Shown here: piece after piece, positions 38,419 through 49,400 of the stretch
Numbering within the stretch: position 1 is the stretch's first letter
How the letters are laid out: every line of letters begins with the position of its first letter
NCBI GenBank assembly: GCA_947561715.1
Contig: OX387199.1
Span: forward strand, 8,251,001 to 8,315,000
Direction of reading: 5' to 3'
Length of the DNA: 64,000 bases
Source of the DNA: Ascidia mentula
Taxonomy: Eukaryota; Chordata; Ascidiacea; Phlebobranchia; Ascidiidae
Notes under the pieces: model-generated
Told to the model about the DNA's origin: nothing
Database searches by the model: none
Seen by the model: the letters and a program-made list of their open reading frames with translations, nothing else
Program-made: the position numbers and the translations under genes

Positions 38419-41400
38419 TTAAAAGTCTTTAATTCCAGAATATGGTGTTGGGATACCTCGGATTGGTTCAACCTTTTTTTTCGGGTATCGTCCAGTTTTG
38501 TTGGTGCGACTATTTTTGCCTTTACATTTTTTTCGCCGCTTTCGACACACCACATACGTTAGAATGTCTCCAACTTGCAATTCCATTTGATTGTCATTTC
38601 TTGGTTTGTGTTCTGTAGTTGCTTCATGGTACAACTTTTCTCCCGGATAAAACCATGGTTTGTCAACAGTTACAGCTCTGGCAGGATTCGTATCTTTGCC
38701 GGCCAAAAACTTTTCATATATCAACCTTCCAATCTGAAACATGTTAAATAACGAAACGACAGGACATTAAATAGGTAAGTCTTGTTATGCAATAAAGACT
38801 CAATCTGTTTGTACACTACACAGTAATATGTTATTGTATAAAGTTTCTATGGACAGCAAATAAGAAAACTTACGTTGGAGCTAAACGTGCAAACCACGTG
38901 ATCGCATTCGCCGAGCAGAGCCAAGTCTTGAACAATTCCCCAAAACCCAGTTTCAGATTTTCGATTCTTCTTTGCGACCAAAGAGTTTTTTTTTAGCGAT
39001 ACGAAAGTGTATGAAGGATATCTGAAAGCGTACGATATTCTGTGAGTGGAAGTACAACGGTATATTATATGCAAGGAAATTAATTTGTAAGAATTGTTAA
39101 TTTACGAAAATTCCTAAATTTTAATTATTTTTATTTTAAATTATAAATGAAGTTCCTCTGAACGCTTTGTTAAATTTGTGGAAATAGAGCTTTTTCATTG
39201 CATTTTTTCTATTAAAGTAGTTACAAAATAAACCACTACTATTGGTGACGACATACTTTTGCTTTGCTTCTCTGTAAACATTGGGGTCGTCAGTGGCCAG
39301 AAATACACGTCGGGTGACATATGTTGCGTTGTGTTGATCGTCGAACCATTTCTCAACTTGTTTCATGTAAACTTCCACTTCCGTTAACTTTGCTTCACCC
39401 CTCAGTTTATCTGTTCTTCTGATATGGACTCTAATCAGGTGAAGAGTTAGACCGATTAAACAGCAACGCTGATCAAATGCAAGCAAATTGCCAAATTGTT
39501 TTCTAATCATAAAACAGATGATGACTGCAACGCTGAACCAACAGTTAAACTAAACTAGCACTTTACAGTTCGAAACAGTGTACACTACATTGTGTAGATT
39601 ACCTTTATTGTCGGTGTGTCTATGCCCAGATTTCGAAATCGCTATATAGTTGTATAGTAAGTAGTCTAAACTCTCTAATAACAAATTACTTTTCTTTAAT
39701 CAAGAGAACTGGTACAATAAAGATTCAAACTTACCCCACTATTGGATGAAGAAACTGAACATGTTCCTTAATTTCTTGCAATTGCTCCGATACCGAAGGT
39801 TGAAGACGAGATATGTACGTCATCAGTTGACCGATCCACCAAACATGTGGTTCTTTACACAATGGCTCGAGTTTTTCTTTTAACGTTTCGGGATATGTGT
39901 TCGGTGCAAAGGCAGTAAACGGCACAAATTTGGTTTTCACCAAAATCTTTACAATCCGTTCATTGTTGCTTGTTTCAACTTCGCCGTCACCTTCACAAAC
40001 AACACAAGTATTTTCATGTTACTGATCGAAACCTTAATGCTACAAACACTCGAAAAACGGTAGCTTGGGTCAATGCTTACAGTCAAGGCAGCGGCCCTCA
40101 TATTATCGGGATACAAAGCCAATAAACACCGTTAATAAAAAGTTAATCTATGGTAATTGTCGGAAAACAGACAAGACTCTTTTTGTGTAAGCTGCAGACA
40201 GATGGCCACTGTTTCGACCTAAAAGGTCTCATCAGTCTTACACAATTCATACTATTGGCTCCACTTTGCTTATCTTAAGACTCTTTTTGTTGTGAAAAAG
40301 TAAAATGGATGAAAATGCATCGACGCACCTGAGATTTCAGGAGCTTTTCTAAACTCTTCATCAGACCATTGTGAGCAGTTTTCGCTTAAGGGAAGAAATG
40401 CTTCGGTAAATGATTTTACGGGGTACATTGTTAATACAACGTCCACCACCAGAGTTCTGTTCGTGCCTGTAGCCAGCAGAAAACATATTGCCATGTGATG
40501 CAAATGACAACCTAGTCCACACTTTCCTGCTTGTATTTTGCAAAGTAGTTTGCGAGCTACTGAGCAGTCTTGTGGGTTCTGCAAGGAATGGTCTTGTTAA
40601 AATCACGTAAATTCTCAACGTGAAATTTGGCCACGGTCATATAAAAGAGATTAAACCTTATGCTCACTATTTTACAGTGAACCCGTTTCTAACAATAATT
40701 GCTGTTATGCTACGATCAAATTTGTTGTCTTTGAAAAAAAAAACTTTATTTTTTGAATTAATTTTAGTTTTCGATTTTAATTTACTGTTATTTGTAGTTT
40801 CAACGTCACGTAACATTAGGCAGGTTACCTGTAGAACATGGAGTTGTTTTTGCACTTCGATTCGTAAATTGTCCATTAGCTTTACTTTATGTCCTGTGAA
40901 AACAAATATGTCGCTAATCTTGGTAATCGGAACTGAGTTAATGAGCAACTTCAAAGGTAACAAAAAACGAATTTACGAGAACAGGCTATTCGTTAAAAGG
41001 TATTATATGAGTAGAAATCTTATTACGATACCACACAGTATGTCATATTGTTCCACAATTCCAAATTCTGAAACATGCTGCTATACTGTATAAACTAACA
41101 TTTTCGGGAGACTTTTAGTCTCCCGAAAATAAATTAAAATTTAGTTTGATGAATAATTGACGCTGACGCAAATATTATGACCGGTCCCAGGAACATTCAA
41201 CCAAATCGGACCCCAAGAATTTAGTGTGGCCGTAGCCTCAAAAAGGGACCCTAGAGTTTACCATGAAGGCCAAAAATCGTCAAATTTCCATACTTTGCTA
41301 TTGCTAATTATAATTTTATGTTGGCATACCATTCTGTGCGGTGCTTTGATTGTGATTCTCTTTTCGGATCCATGCCATCGCATATCGCCAGTCCTCATCA

Positions 41401-41862
41401 TCCAACCTGGGATTAGCAACATTGAAATTTATTATGCGCATTAGCTTTGGATGACGTCGAATCACAAATTACAACAACAAACACTAATGCAATCGGAAAA
41501 GTGGCTGATCTAGCTTGGCTACAACGCGTTGGCTGCAATGCCAGTGTATCTAATGATCTATCTAATGCAACTAAATATCTTAGTTTTGCACAAGTTTTTT
41601 GCCTAATACTATAAACTGTTATAGTCACCCAAATGACTCATAAACCTGAAGATTACATTAGTGATTTTATTTGATATAAATATACATAAATAAAGTCGTT
41701 TAAAGTTTTTGCCGGGCATCACAAATACCACGGCTGTATTCTTGCTAGCAATAAACTAAGTGGGTAAAACTACACTTACCGCAATCCACCGCCCAGGTAC
41801 GCAATTACCAGTCCAGATGTAATTACAGTCAACCACATAAACATTTTGAAACCTTGCCTCAT
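38419..41862 (-). CDS. FUT8: FUT8-like alpha-1,6-fucosyltransferase, intact copy
   Basis: Nine minus-strand exons: 41862-41780, 41406-41330, 41303-41262, 40893-40829, 40578-40329, 39990-39735, 39430-39257, 39021-38874 and 38733-38419, joining in frame to 469 aa (human FUT8 is 575 aa; the stem is shorter here). FUT8 is a Golgi type II membrane enzyme that adds core fucose to N-glycans. The first exon gives a short cytoplasmic start and a membrane anchor. Family blocks: NPQDCSVARKLLCKI, CGLGCHLHH, HVWWIGQLM, donor-binding VHIRRTDK, EVEVYM, FLATDDP, GIVQDLALL and CTFSSN, then the SH3-like end with LQVGDI and KTGRYP. Arg-Arg, Asp-Lys, Glu, Tyr, Asp-Asp, Asp and Ser of the active site are kept. 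The position of human Gln470 is Asn. Confidence 0.9.
40187..40276. mobile_element. 90-bp hairpin element with 14-bp flanking direct repeat
   Basis: Present in the proximal FUT8 unit and absent from the same intron of the distal unit. It is flanked by AAGACTCTTTTTGT at 40173-40186 and 40277-40290. GTAAG near the start pairs with CTTAC further in, around the core CAGATGGCCACTGTTTCGAC. The tail ATTGGCTCCACTTTGCTTAT matches the tails at 26400 and 26690. Confidence 0.75.
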
Positions 41863-41974
41863 TTTCTCAGAATTTTTCCACCATCCACAGAAGTTGCCGT
41901 TAAAATTACCAAGAAATATAAAAATCAACCACAATGGTTTTGTTTAGGTTCAGAATTCAATGTTGCTCAGTTGG

Positions 41975-42866
41975 GAAGTCAAATAATTTAAAACTTTTAT
42001 AAGTTTCAGATTGAAGTTGGCTGGTTTATCATAAATGTTGAAAAAAATCGAATTTTTTCTGCACTGGCATCCGTAGTTTTTGCAAATACAAAATTGCAAG
42101 TAAACATAGAAAGCTGTAAGAATATCATAAAAACAAACAAATAAATTAAATAAAGCCGAAGTAGAAAGCATCATATTCTGTACTGCTGTCTTTCCTACAC
42201 ACTACACTGCGATAAAAGGCGCTGTGACTCCAGTTGCACAAACAACAATAAGGATACAACAAAAAACGCCAACAATACATCAATCACCGGATCCTGGGAA
42301 TGGTCATTCAGTAGGTGTTAATTGAAGTTTGGATAAACTTGGACCATTCGGCAAGCATTTGGTTTGCGTTGGCAATCGGTTGTCCACAAATGTCACTGCA
42401 AAACAGTTGCCAGTAAGTTTGAGCACTTGAGGAAATGCGTCGCCCCGAGCGATTAAAAAAACTTTGACCTTTTCGGTGGTACTGCGAAAGCGCAAGTTCG
42501 TACATCTGCAATATTTGCATCAATCTTCGAGAAGCCAGATTTCCTGCACTTGTTCTGAAGTTTATCAAGGCTTTGTAGGTATAGTGGCCATGCCTTTTAT
42601 TCAGGCAACTCAAACGACATGCTTCACTCGGGATGATAGATACGTGTCTGGGGTGATAAAATGTTTCTCGAAGGAAACAGCGCCGTTTTGCGGTATGCTT
42701 AACAAAGTCTTAGGTGACAAACTCAAAGTTAGATTCGCAACCCACTTCTGCAAGTTTGAAATTATTGACTTTCTATCGGAATAAATTGGTGTCGCTGGAA
42801 GAATGACAATGCTCAGTGGAGGGATAGATTCTGGCAATATTAAGGAACCCGTCTTCTTCAGTTGCG
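41975..42866. other. About 900-bp insertion specific to the proximal FUT8 unit
   Basis: The upstream flanks of the two FUT8 genes align on both sides, but the proximal unit has about 900 extra bases. Similar 9-mers TCAGTTGGG and TCAGTTGCG lie at the junctions. Inside, minus-strand open frames at 42308-42613 (101 codons) and 42610-42837 (75 codons) abut in different frames. I recognise no protein family in them. Confidence 0.6.
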
Positions 42867-44384
42867 TTCAGAAAAGTACTTCTGTGCGCCCCTTTCATTT
42901 CTTTGCACACCACTCTATTCTCTCAACATTTTTGATGTCAGAATTCGTATATGTTACAACCTGATCAAATTCTGAGAATAAACGGACTTGGTCCATAGTG
43001 ACAACATTGACATGTTTTATTTAGTAAAACCGCTGTCGATCGCTGCACCAACAGTAAGACTGTTTTGCGTGAGGTACTTAACCATACAAATATACTTGCT
43101 CAGCACTTTCCACTTAAGCATCGCCAAAAGATCATTTAACTCTCATCTGTCTCCTGTTCGCGTGATCAATCACCAAACCACTGGGAAGCGACAATGAATC
43201 TTGGTGCAACGAGGAAAGATTTAGGCATGAATTCTGCAATATTATACACAAAGCGAAATTGTCAGGTTTTGCCTTGGTCGTTTCAATAATAATTATAGGT
43301 ATTGCAACGAATTAATAATTAACAAAACAAAATGATGCATAAACGTTATTTTGTTATGTCACGAAAGCCAAATTGGTCGTTGTGTTGTGTGTTATTTCCA
43401 ATATATGTTGCTGGCGTTGGCCCAAGTCTGACCAGTCAACGCCATGCAGTGTGCTTTGCCTTTAATGTATGTACAGAAAACATAAAGACAAATTCTCGAA
43501 TGTTTTTTCGAATTTAAAGTGCATATGACACCGTCATGGCAACTTTTCGTAAAACTTAAGGTACATCTACAACAAATATATATCCAAAGTTTTTCGGTTC
43601 TGCGTCAACTAAAAAATGTAGAAAACTGCACGAAAAGTAGCGGCGACCAAAAATAAACCTTTTTTCGCTGTGGTGAAACTGACATCACATAAGGCGCTCG
43701 CGTCGAAAAATTACATTGTTTAGAAAGGAGAAGGCGCCCTATATTGATGATATCGAATAGTTTCAAACATAAGGAGAATCCGCAGATTACGTTACCCCAA
43801 AGTTTAGGACAAGGTTTACATCACACAAAAATATGAATTATGAAACTGACGTCGGAAGACTAAATGGTATCGCTGCAACGACATTACTCTGTTCTTTGAT
43901 AAGACAGGGATGTTGCGTTTTTTGCTCTGTGAATGACGTCATATTGGATGTGATGTCATAACTTTAACCTCACCTTTGTGTTAACTTTAATATGATGATT
44001 ACCACATTACTTGTTACAACTATACTGCGAAAAATACATTAGTGGTTAATTGTGGCAAATTAAATAAATAATTTTTACGCGAATTCGTAGGCAACGCTAA
44101 TGTCGGGAAATAGTGTTACTATGACAGAATGACATTGTTGTGTTGCATATTTAGCTAATTTGTTCGGTTTTTCTCGGCAAATTTTGCCAGCCTCAAAATT
44201 CAATTAACCGACTTCTATATTTTGCTGTGAGTGGACACAAAGACAATGCTAAATTGGCGACTTGTCTCTGTCGGGTTTTCAAAAGTTCATGTATCACGTT
44301 AGCGATCATAAATGCTGTAACAACAAAAACACTCTGTCCCAGTAACTGTTTTATTATTACACAACTAAATGTGTAAAGACATAG

Positions 44385-44417
44385 TAAGTCGAAACAGCGG
44401 TCATCTGTCTGCAGCTC
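44385..44417. mobile_element. MITE terminal fragment
   Basis: AGTCGAAACAGCGG followed by TCATCTGTCTGCAGCT matches the terminal arm of the 26353-26677 element with two changes. Only one end is recognisable. Confidence 0.5.
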
Positions 44418-45466
44418 AAATTAACATCGAAATCCGTTTGTTGCACTTGTTCACTTGTTGTCCCCTGTTTAATGCAATGCTATACTAAACCAGTTTTGCA
44501 ATGTTTTCCATTCCTACACACAAGGCTTGCTGCCAGCACTCGCACGACCAAAGCGCCTTCTATGACGTCATGCAACAATAATCTCGCTTTCGCACGATTT
44601 CGTTCGCAGCGGCAAAAGTGCGACTTCGATCAGCTGTATCTCAGAAACCAGTCGCCGGATCAAGCTACTTTTTTGGCCAAAAATGTTTTAAAGTTATGAA
44701 CATCTCTTGGTTTAATTATTAACTTGTTTTATTTTTTCGTGTCACATGCACTTTAAGCTTCTGAAGCATAACTTTCGGTGCGTTGACCGTTTTTTGACAT
44801 TTAATCCCAAATCTCTAAATTACGTCGTTAGTTTATCGTAAGCAATGGACCAGCACAAGTGTAATTTTGACTGGATGCGATAAGGTTTTTTTCTCTTTAA
44901 ATCTAAATTATCGTATTCAGATAGTGAGAATGTTTGCAACAAGTTTGCAATGAACTCATCACAATGAACCAAAATGTGGCATAGGGACCATAAACGACTG
45001 ATGCTTCCCATTCTTTCCTTAACACGCTCTTAAAAATTTAGACTATGTTATGTATTATAACACGGAACTTAATGGAATATAGATCTCTTCAACGTTGTCG
45101 GTCTACGCAAACTGCATTGCACTGCCAATGTTTCCTCAGCCATCAGTGCCTTCGTTGCGCAATGTCTCGTGGTAACTTCTTTAATTACATTCGGTATCAT
45201 GGTTGATTAGACTTGAATTGAAGTTACGACTTATTAGCACCCGCTTAATCGTAATGATTGAAAAGAACCCATACCTAAGAACCAGAATTAGGCAAATGTG
45301 GAGTTGCCAAAACCTTTTTCTACATTGTTTCAAAAAATTAATTTAAAAGTTTTCATACAATTTTCGAGGTAAACTACTTCGAAAAATAAGTATTGTGAAA
45401 CGCAGAATTACTTCATAAACCACAGCTCTCGTTCCAGCTCATCATAAAAGTATTTATGTCGTGAGA

Positions 45467-45667
45467 ATGCACGAAACGATGTCAGTTGTTACAGGCGCAA
45501 AAACAGTAAATGACAGGAGTGTGGCGGTTAAGATAAGCAATGAAAAGAAGGGCGGAAGACAAGAAAAAATAACAAACCCTATCTACAATACTGCATTATA
45601 TGACAAACCGAATAGTGATGAACTAAGGCAAGCGTTACACAAGGAAGCGATACGCGAATTAAAGTAA
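45467..45667 (+). CDS. Small lysine/glutamate-rich open frame, function unknown
   Basis: An ATG-to-TAA frame of 66 codons in an otherwise gene-free stretch. The protein is hydrophilic and rich in Lys, Glu and Asn, with NPIYNTALYDKP and the ending HKEAIRELK. There is no signal peptide or membrane segment. No polyadenylation signal is close downstream. TTGTTACAG just inside the frame could instead be a splice acceptor, making this the last exon of a longer gene. Family not recognised; it may be chance. Confidence 0.25.
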   Translation: MHETMSVVTGAKTVNDRSVAVKISNEKKGGRQEKITNPIYNTALYDKPNSDELRQALHKEAIRELK

Positions 45668-46452
45668 AGTTTGTGGAGACTGGTCTGATTCCACCAGTAG
45701 CATGTGTATTCATATTGCAGCGACTACAAAAAGTACTAATGCTAAATTGCCTGTTGCTACGCGCTACCTGGCCAATAGGACACAATACAGTAAATATCAT
45801 GAAACAAAAATGTCCCTCGCTAAATAGTAAAACGATCTTCTGGCCCTAAAAGGAAATTGCCATAGCTGTTAATTGTTACGTCACAATTGCATGGATATTT
45901 AAAAGGCAGCAAGACGGCTAAAAATCCTCTACAAGAATCAAGCAAAAGAAAAAGTCGTAAAAATTGCCAGGCACAAAGGCTATTGCTTGGGGTGAATATT
46001 AACTAAACTTTTTCTGGAAACAATTCAGTAACTTGGGCCCGCCAGTCACATTTGGTGCAATATTATCGAGTTTGTGCAAGGGACTTGCAAACGAGCACAA
46101 GGCGCCCAAGAAAGAAGTTGGAAGATAAAAAATGCTGTCAATATTACATAAAATGACGGCGGACATTGAAATATTGAAGACATCAGACGAAATAACAACG
46201 TGATAAAGGCAGCAATTTTACAACAACGCGAAACGGCACAAAATTTAAACTTTTGCAGTCTTCGGCGTTTACGGAATAGGGTCGAATTGCAATAACACCG
46301 TGAAGATTTAAAATACACTTCAAGAAAGGTTAGAAAGTAACCGAGGTCATGGAAGATAGCAGCTACTCATGCAATTCCTAAAAAATGAAATTCAGTTGAC
46401 AAAAGTCACAAACCCACGTCTTTAAATCTATGCTCATGACGTGGGCATGACG

Positions 46453-49400
46453 TCACACGAACTCGACGTAGTTCTCCGGGAAGAGTCCGGTGCGCTTGTT
46501 CAAGGTGCCCGTAAGCCATCCGGGTTCACTGGACACTTTCACGTTCATTATTAATTGGCCTGGTTGGAAGGATAACTCCGAATCGTGTTCAGCCTGGCAT
46601 GCGTACAATGTCCGCGCCACGCCCAATGGCGAAGGCGAAGTGGCGTCTCGCGGAGCCGTCACGTCACCAGATTCCGAGTCGCTGTCGGGTTGTGAGTTGA
46701 CGGAGATACGACCGACGCTCTCTCGTGACGTCAGCACGGCAGAAGCGCGTGGACGAATTCCATCTTGAAAGGATTGGACGTCTTGATGATTTGGGGAATG
46801 AGAACTCAAAGATACTCCCGCACTGTCACCAGGGGGCGCGTCGTTTGTGCCATTCACCGCTCCCTCCTCAACCAGAAAGGCGGAAGGAATAAACTCGGAC
46901 TTGGGACGTCGCTTTACGTTAGGAGAACGGAAAACGTCTTTGGAGCCTTTTGGCGAGATTGAGTGACTCGATTTCGGTTTTGCTTTCTGTTGAAAACATT
47001 AACATACCAACTGTTAATCTGCTGCACCTGTTGGTCAGTCTTTAGTTCTTGACAGTTTGTAAAAGGCAGTGTTTAGTCCTTGGGAGTCATTACTCAATGT
47101 TCGAGGAATTTATAAATATGTCTTATTTAAATAAAACCTTATTCAAAGAGAATCATAAAACAAGTATATAAATTAATGTTAACGAGTAAGACTTTCCACA
47201 ACCATGCACCAACTCATAGCACTGAGAACTAGCACATTGACCTCAATAACATCAACCCACAATTTCATAAGGTACAACAACAATGAATATTAAGGTACGA
47301 GAACAATTAATATTAACACCAACAAATACATGTGTCCGAGTTTTGAAGCGAACAGCAGCAGACGAAAATGGGAACTTAACTTACCGAAGGTGATGTCAAC
47401 ATCTTGCGGGCGTATTTTACAGGTGCGGTTGGAGAGCTTCCGTCTTTCACTGAAGCCAGAAACTTCTTGCTTCGCTGCACGATTGCCGCCGACACTGCAA
47501 GTGACCGAGGCTTAACTGGTGGCGCCACAGAGCTGCTACTGACGTTGTTGCTGCTGTTACTGTTGTTGCTGTTGGAGTTGCCAGTTTTGTTAACCTGAGC
47601 ATACACTGGCTGAATTTCAGGCTTCGCCCGACGCGATGAGAAACGTTTCTTGGCCGCCGGTGACCCAGCTGGCTTCTTCCAATCGTGCGGGTCATCTTGG
47701 GTCAAACCGGCGGGGTCACTCGAGGGCATGAGGGAATCAGGGCTACGGGCGTCGCCGTTTGGAGTCCAGTTTTCCTTGGCGACGCGTTCCTCTGGTGCAG
47801 AGGGGTTCGGAAGGTTGGGTATGTTGACGTAAGTGCGATCACCGTCGCCGGACGACTTGGTCACGTGATCAAAGCCGAGGCTTAGATCAAGGGGCGAGAT
47901 ATGACCAAGTTCGTCGTCATCGGTGGATGACATGCTCTCGGCGGTAACCGGACGCTCTGCAATTGTAATGTAATGGTAATCCTGCTGTGTGCACACACAC
48001 ACACACACACACCTATAACCACATAAACAAAGTGTCCAAATAATTGAATTAAAAAAAAAACTGATAGTTAAAGAATCTGTTTATTGATTGAAAACGATGT
48101 TAACAAGAATAAACCATCAAAAGAATTTAATCATCACCCAGCTCACCTAAATGATTCCCTCTGCTCCTAGGACTGGGAGACCGGCCGTCATTTGAGCGGA
48201 ACGCATGAGTTCGCCTGAAGTTGGCCCTCTCCGACAGCTTATTTTTAGGTTTTTCCCCATCCTCGAGAATGTTGGGCATGCTTGTCATCTCGTACACGGC
48301 TTTAGGGCGGGATTTCAACCTGACGAACAACAGATGTAGCGTGTTGTGCCTCATAATAGCTTGGCTTGGTGCGTTAAGAAAAGTTTTTTGTTGTTGTAAA
48401 CTTTATCTGCGTTCAGCGAAACCCAAACCTTAACAGAACCCTATACAGCTAAACAACAACGCTATAATGTCGTAGATGCTATTTTTCATCCATCTACGAA
48501 ACATATTCAAGTTCTAGCTTTGTGACATATCTGCAGAAAGACCAGCGAAAATACTACTTCCGCGCAACGTTCAATACCTCATTATGACAAAATTTACGGT
48601 TGTTTTTGTCAAGAGCGTGCACTATATAAACACAGACACATGCGGTATGTTCTGTATTACCTTTGCGATGGAAGCCTTGACACAGTTCCAGCGCGTATCT
48701 GAGATCGTGGTGATTTCCTATTCTCATTGTCAGGTTTCATGGCATCAGTGCCGAATACCAAGAAATAATCCTCAATGAGGATTTCGACAATTATGTTCGA
48801 GAACTTGAGCTCCATAATCGATTGAACTGTTTCCTGTAAACCACAAAGAAGTTTAGTAGATTCGAAATGTTTAATGCTACGTGTGAGCTGTGAACTAAAA
48901 CTACTTGTGACGTAACAAACAACTTGCGAGCAACATAGCTCAATAGAAAATATGGACAAAATAGGTCTAAGATAATGGTTCCCAATGGACCCCACATAAA
49001 ATTAAGGTGAAGTTCTTGGGAAAGACCGTTCATAGGAAATACGGGGTCAGTTTAAAAACCAGAAAAAATACTTTAAGTTTAATGCGCAGGTTGCTTTTCT
49101 TATTCAAACCCATGTTGGAAATTACTGGACGTAAAGACAGGAAAAACTTTTCATCCAAACACAGGGACGTCACAAGCTTATGGTGGTACTAATATGGGAC
49201 AAAAACAAATTTTTTTCGAAATCCAAATAGCCACGAATTACATGACGTCACAAAGTGGCTAACCTCTCTCTCTCGCATGAGGGTGGGTCCGAAACAAACT
49301 CCCAAGTTCTGTATATTCATCTTGTTACACGCATGCTTGGCTTCCACTTTGCGCAGATGGTGGCACAGGATGGAGAGGACTCGGCGGTTTTGAGCAGGAA

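Larger units (their letters stand above)
38363..43125. repeat. Proximal unit of the FUT8 tandem duplication
   Basis: Partner of 32067-37137 in direct orientation. It contains two insertions missing from the other unit: a 90-bp hairpin element at 40187-40276 and about 900 bp at 41975-42866. Confidence 0.85.
43126..46452. other. Long gene-poor stretch
   Basis: No well-supported gene. It holds a MITE fragment at 44385-44417, one small open frame (45467-45667, listed separately), and a TATA-like ATATTTAAAAGG near 45896 with no good frame after it. The 3' end of the RhoGAP gene on the minus strand lies at the right edge. Confidence 0.5.

Noticed and set aside
41226..41444. Plus-strand frame with a hydrophobic, membrane-like segment (LLLLIIILCWHTILCGALIV)
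   Set aside because: It is the complement of FUT8 exons 41406-41330 and 41303-41262 with their short intron. The minus-strand exons have proper splice sites, phase and conservation between the two copies.
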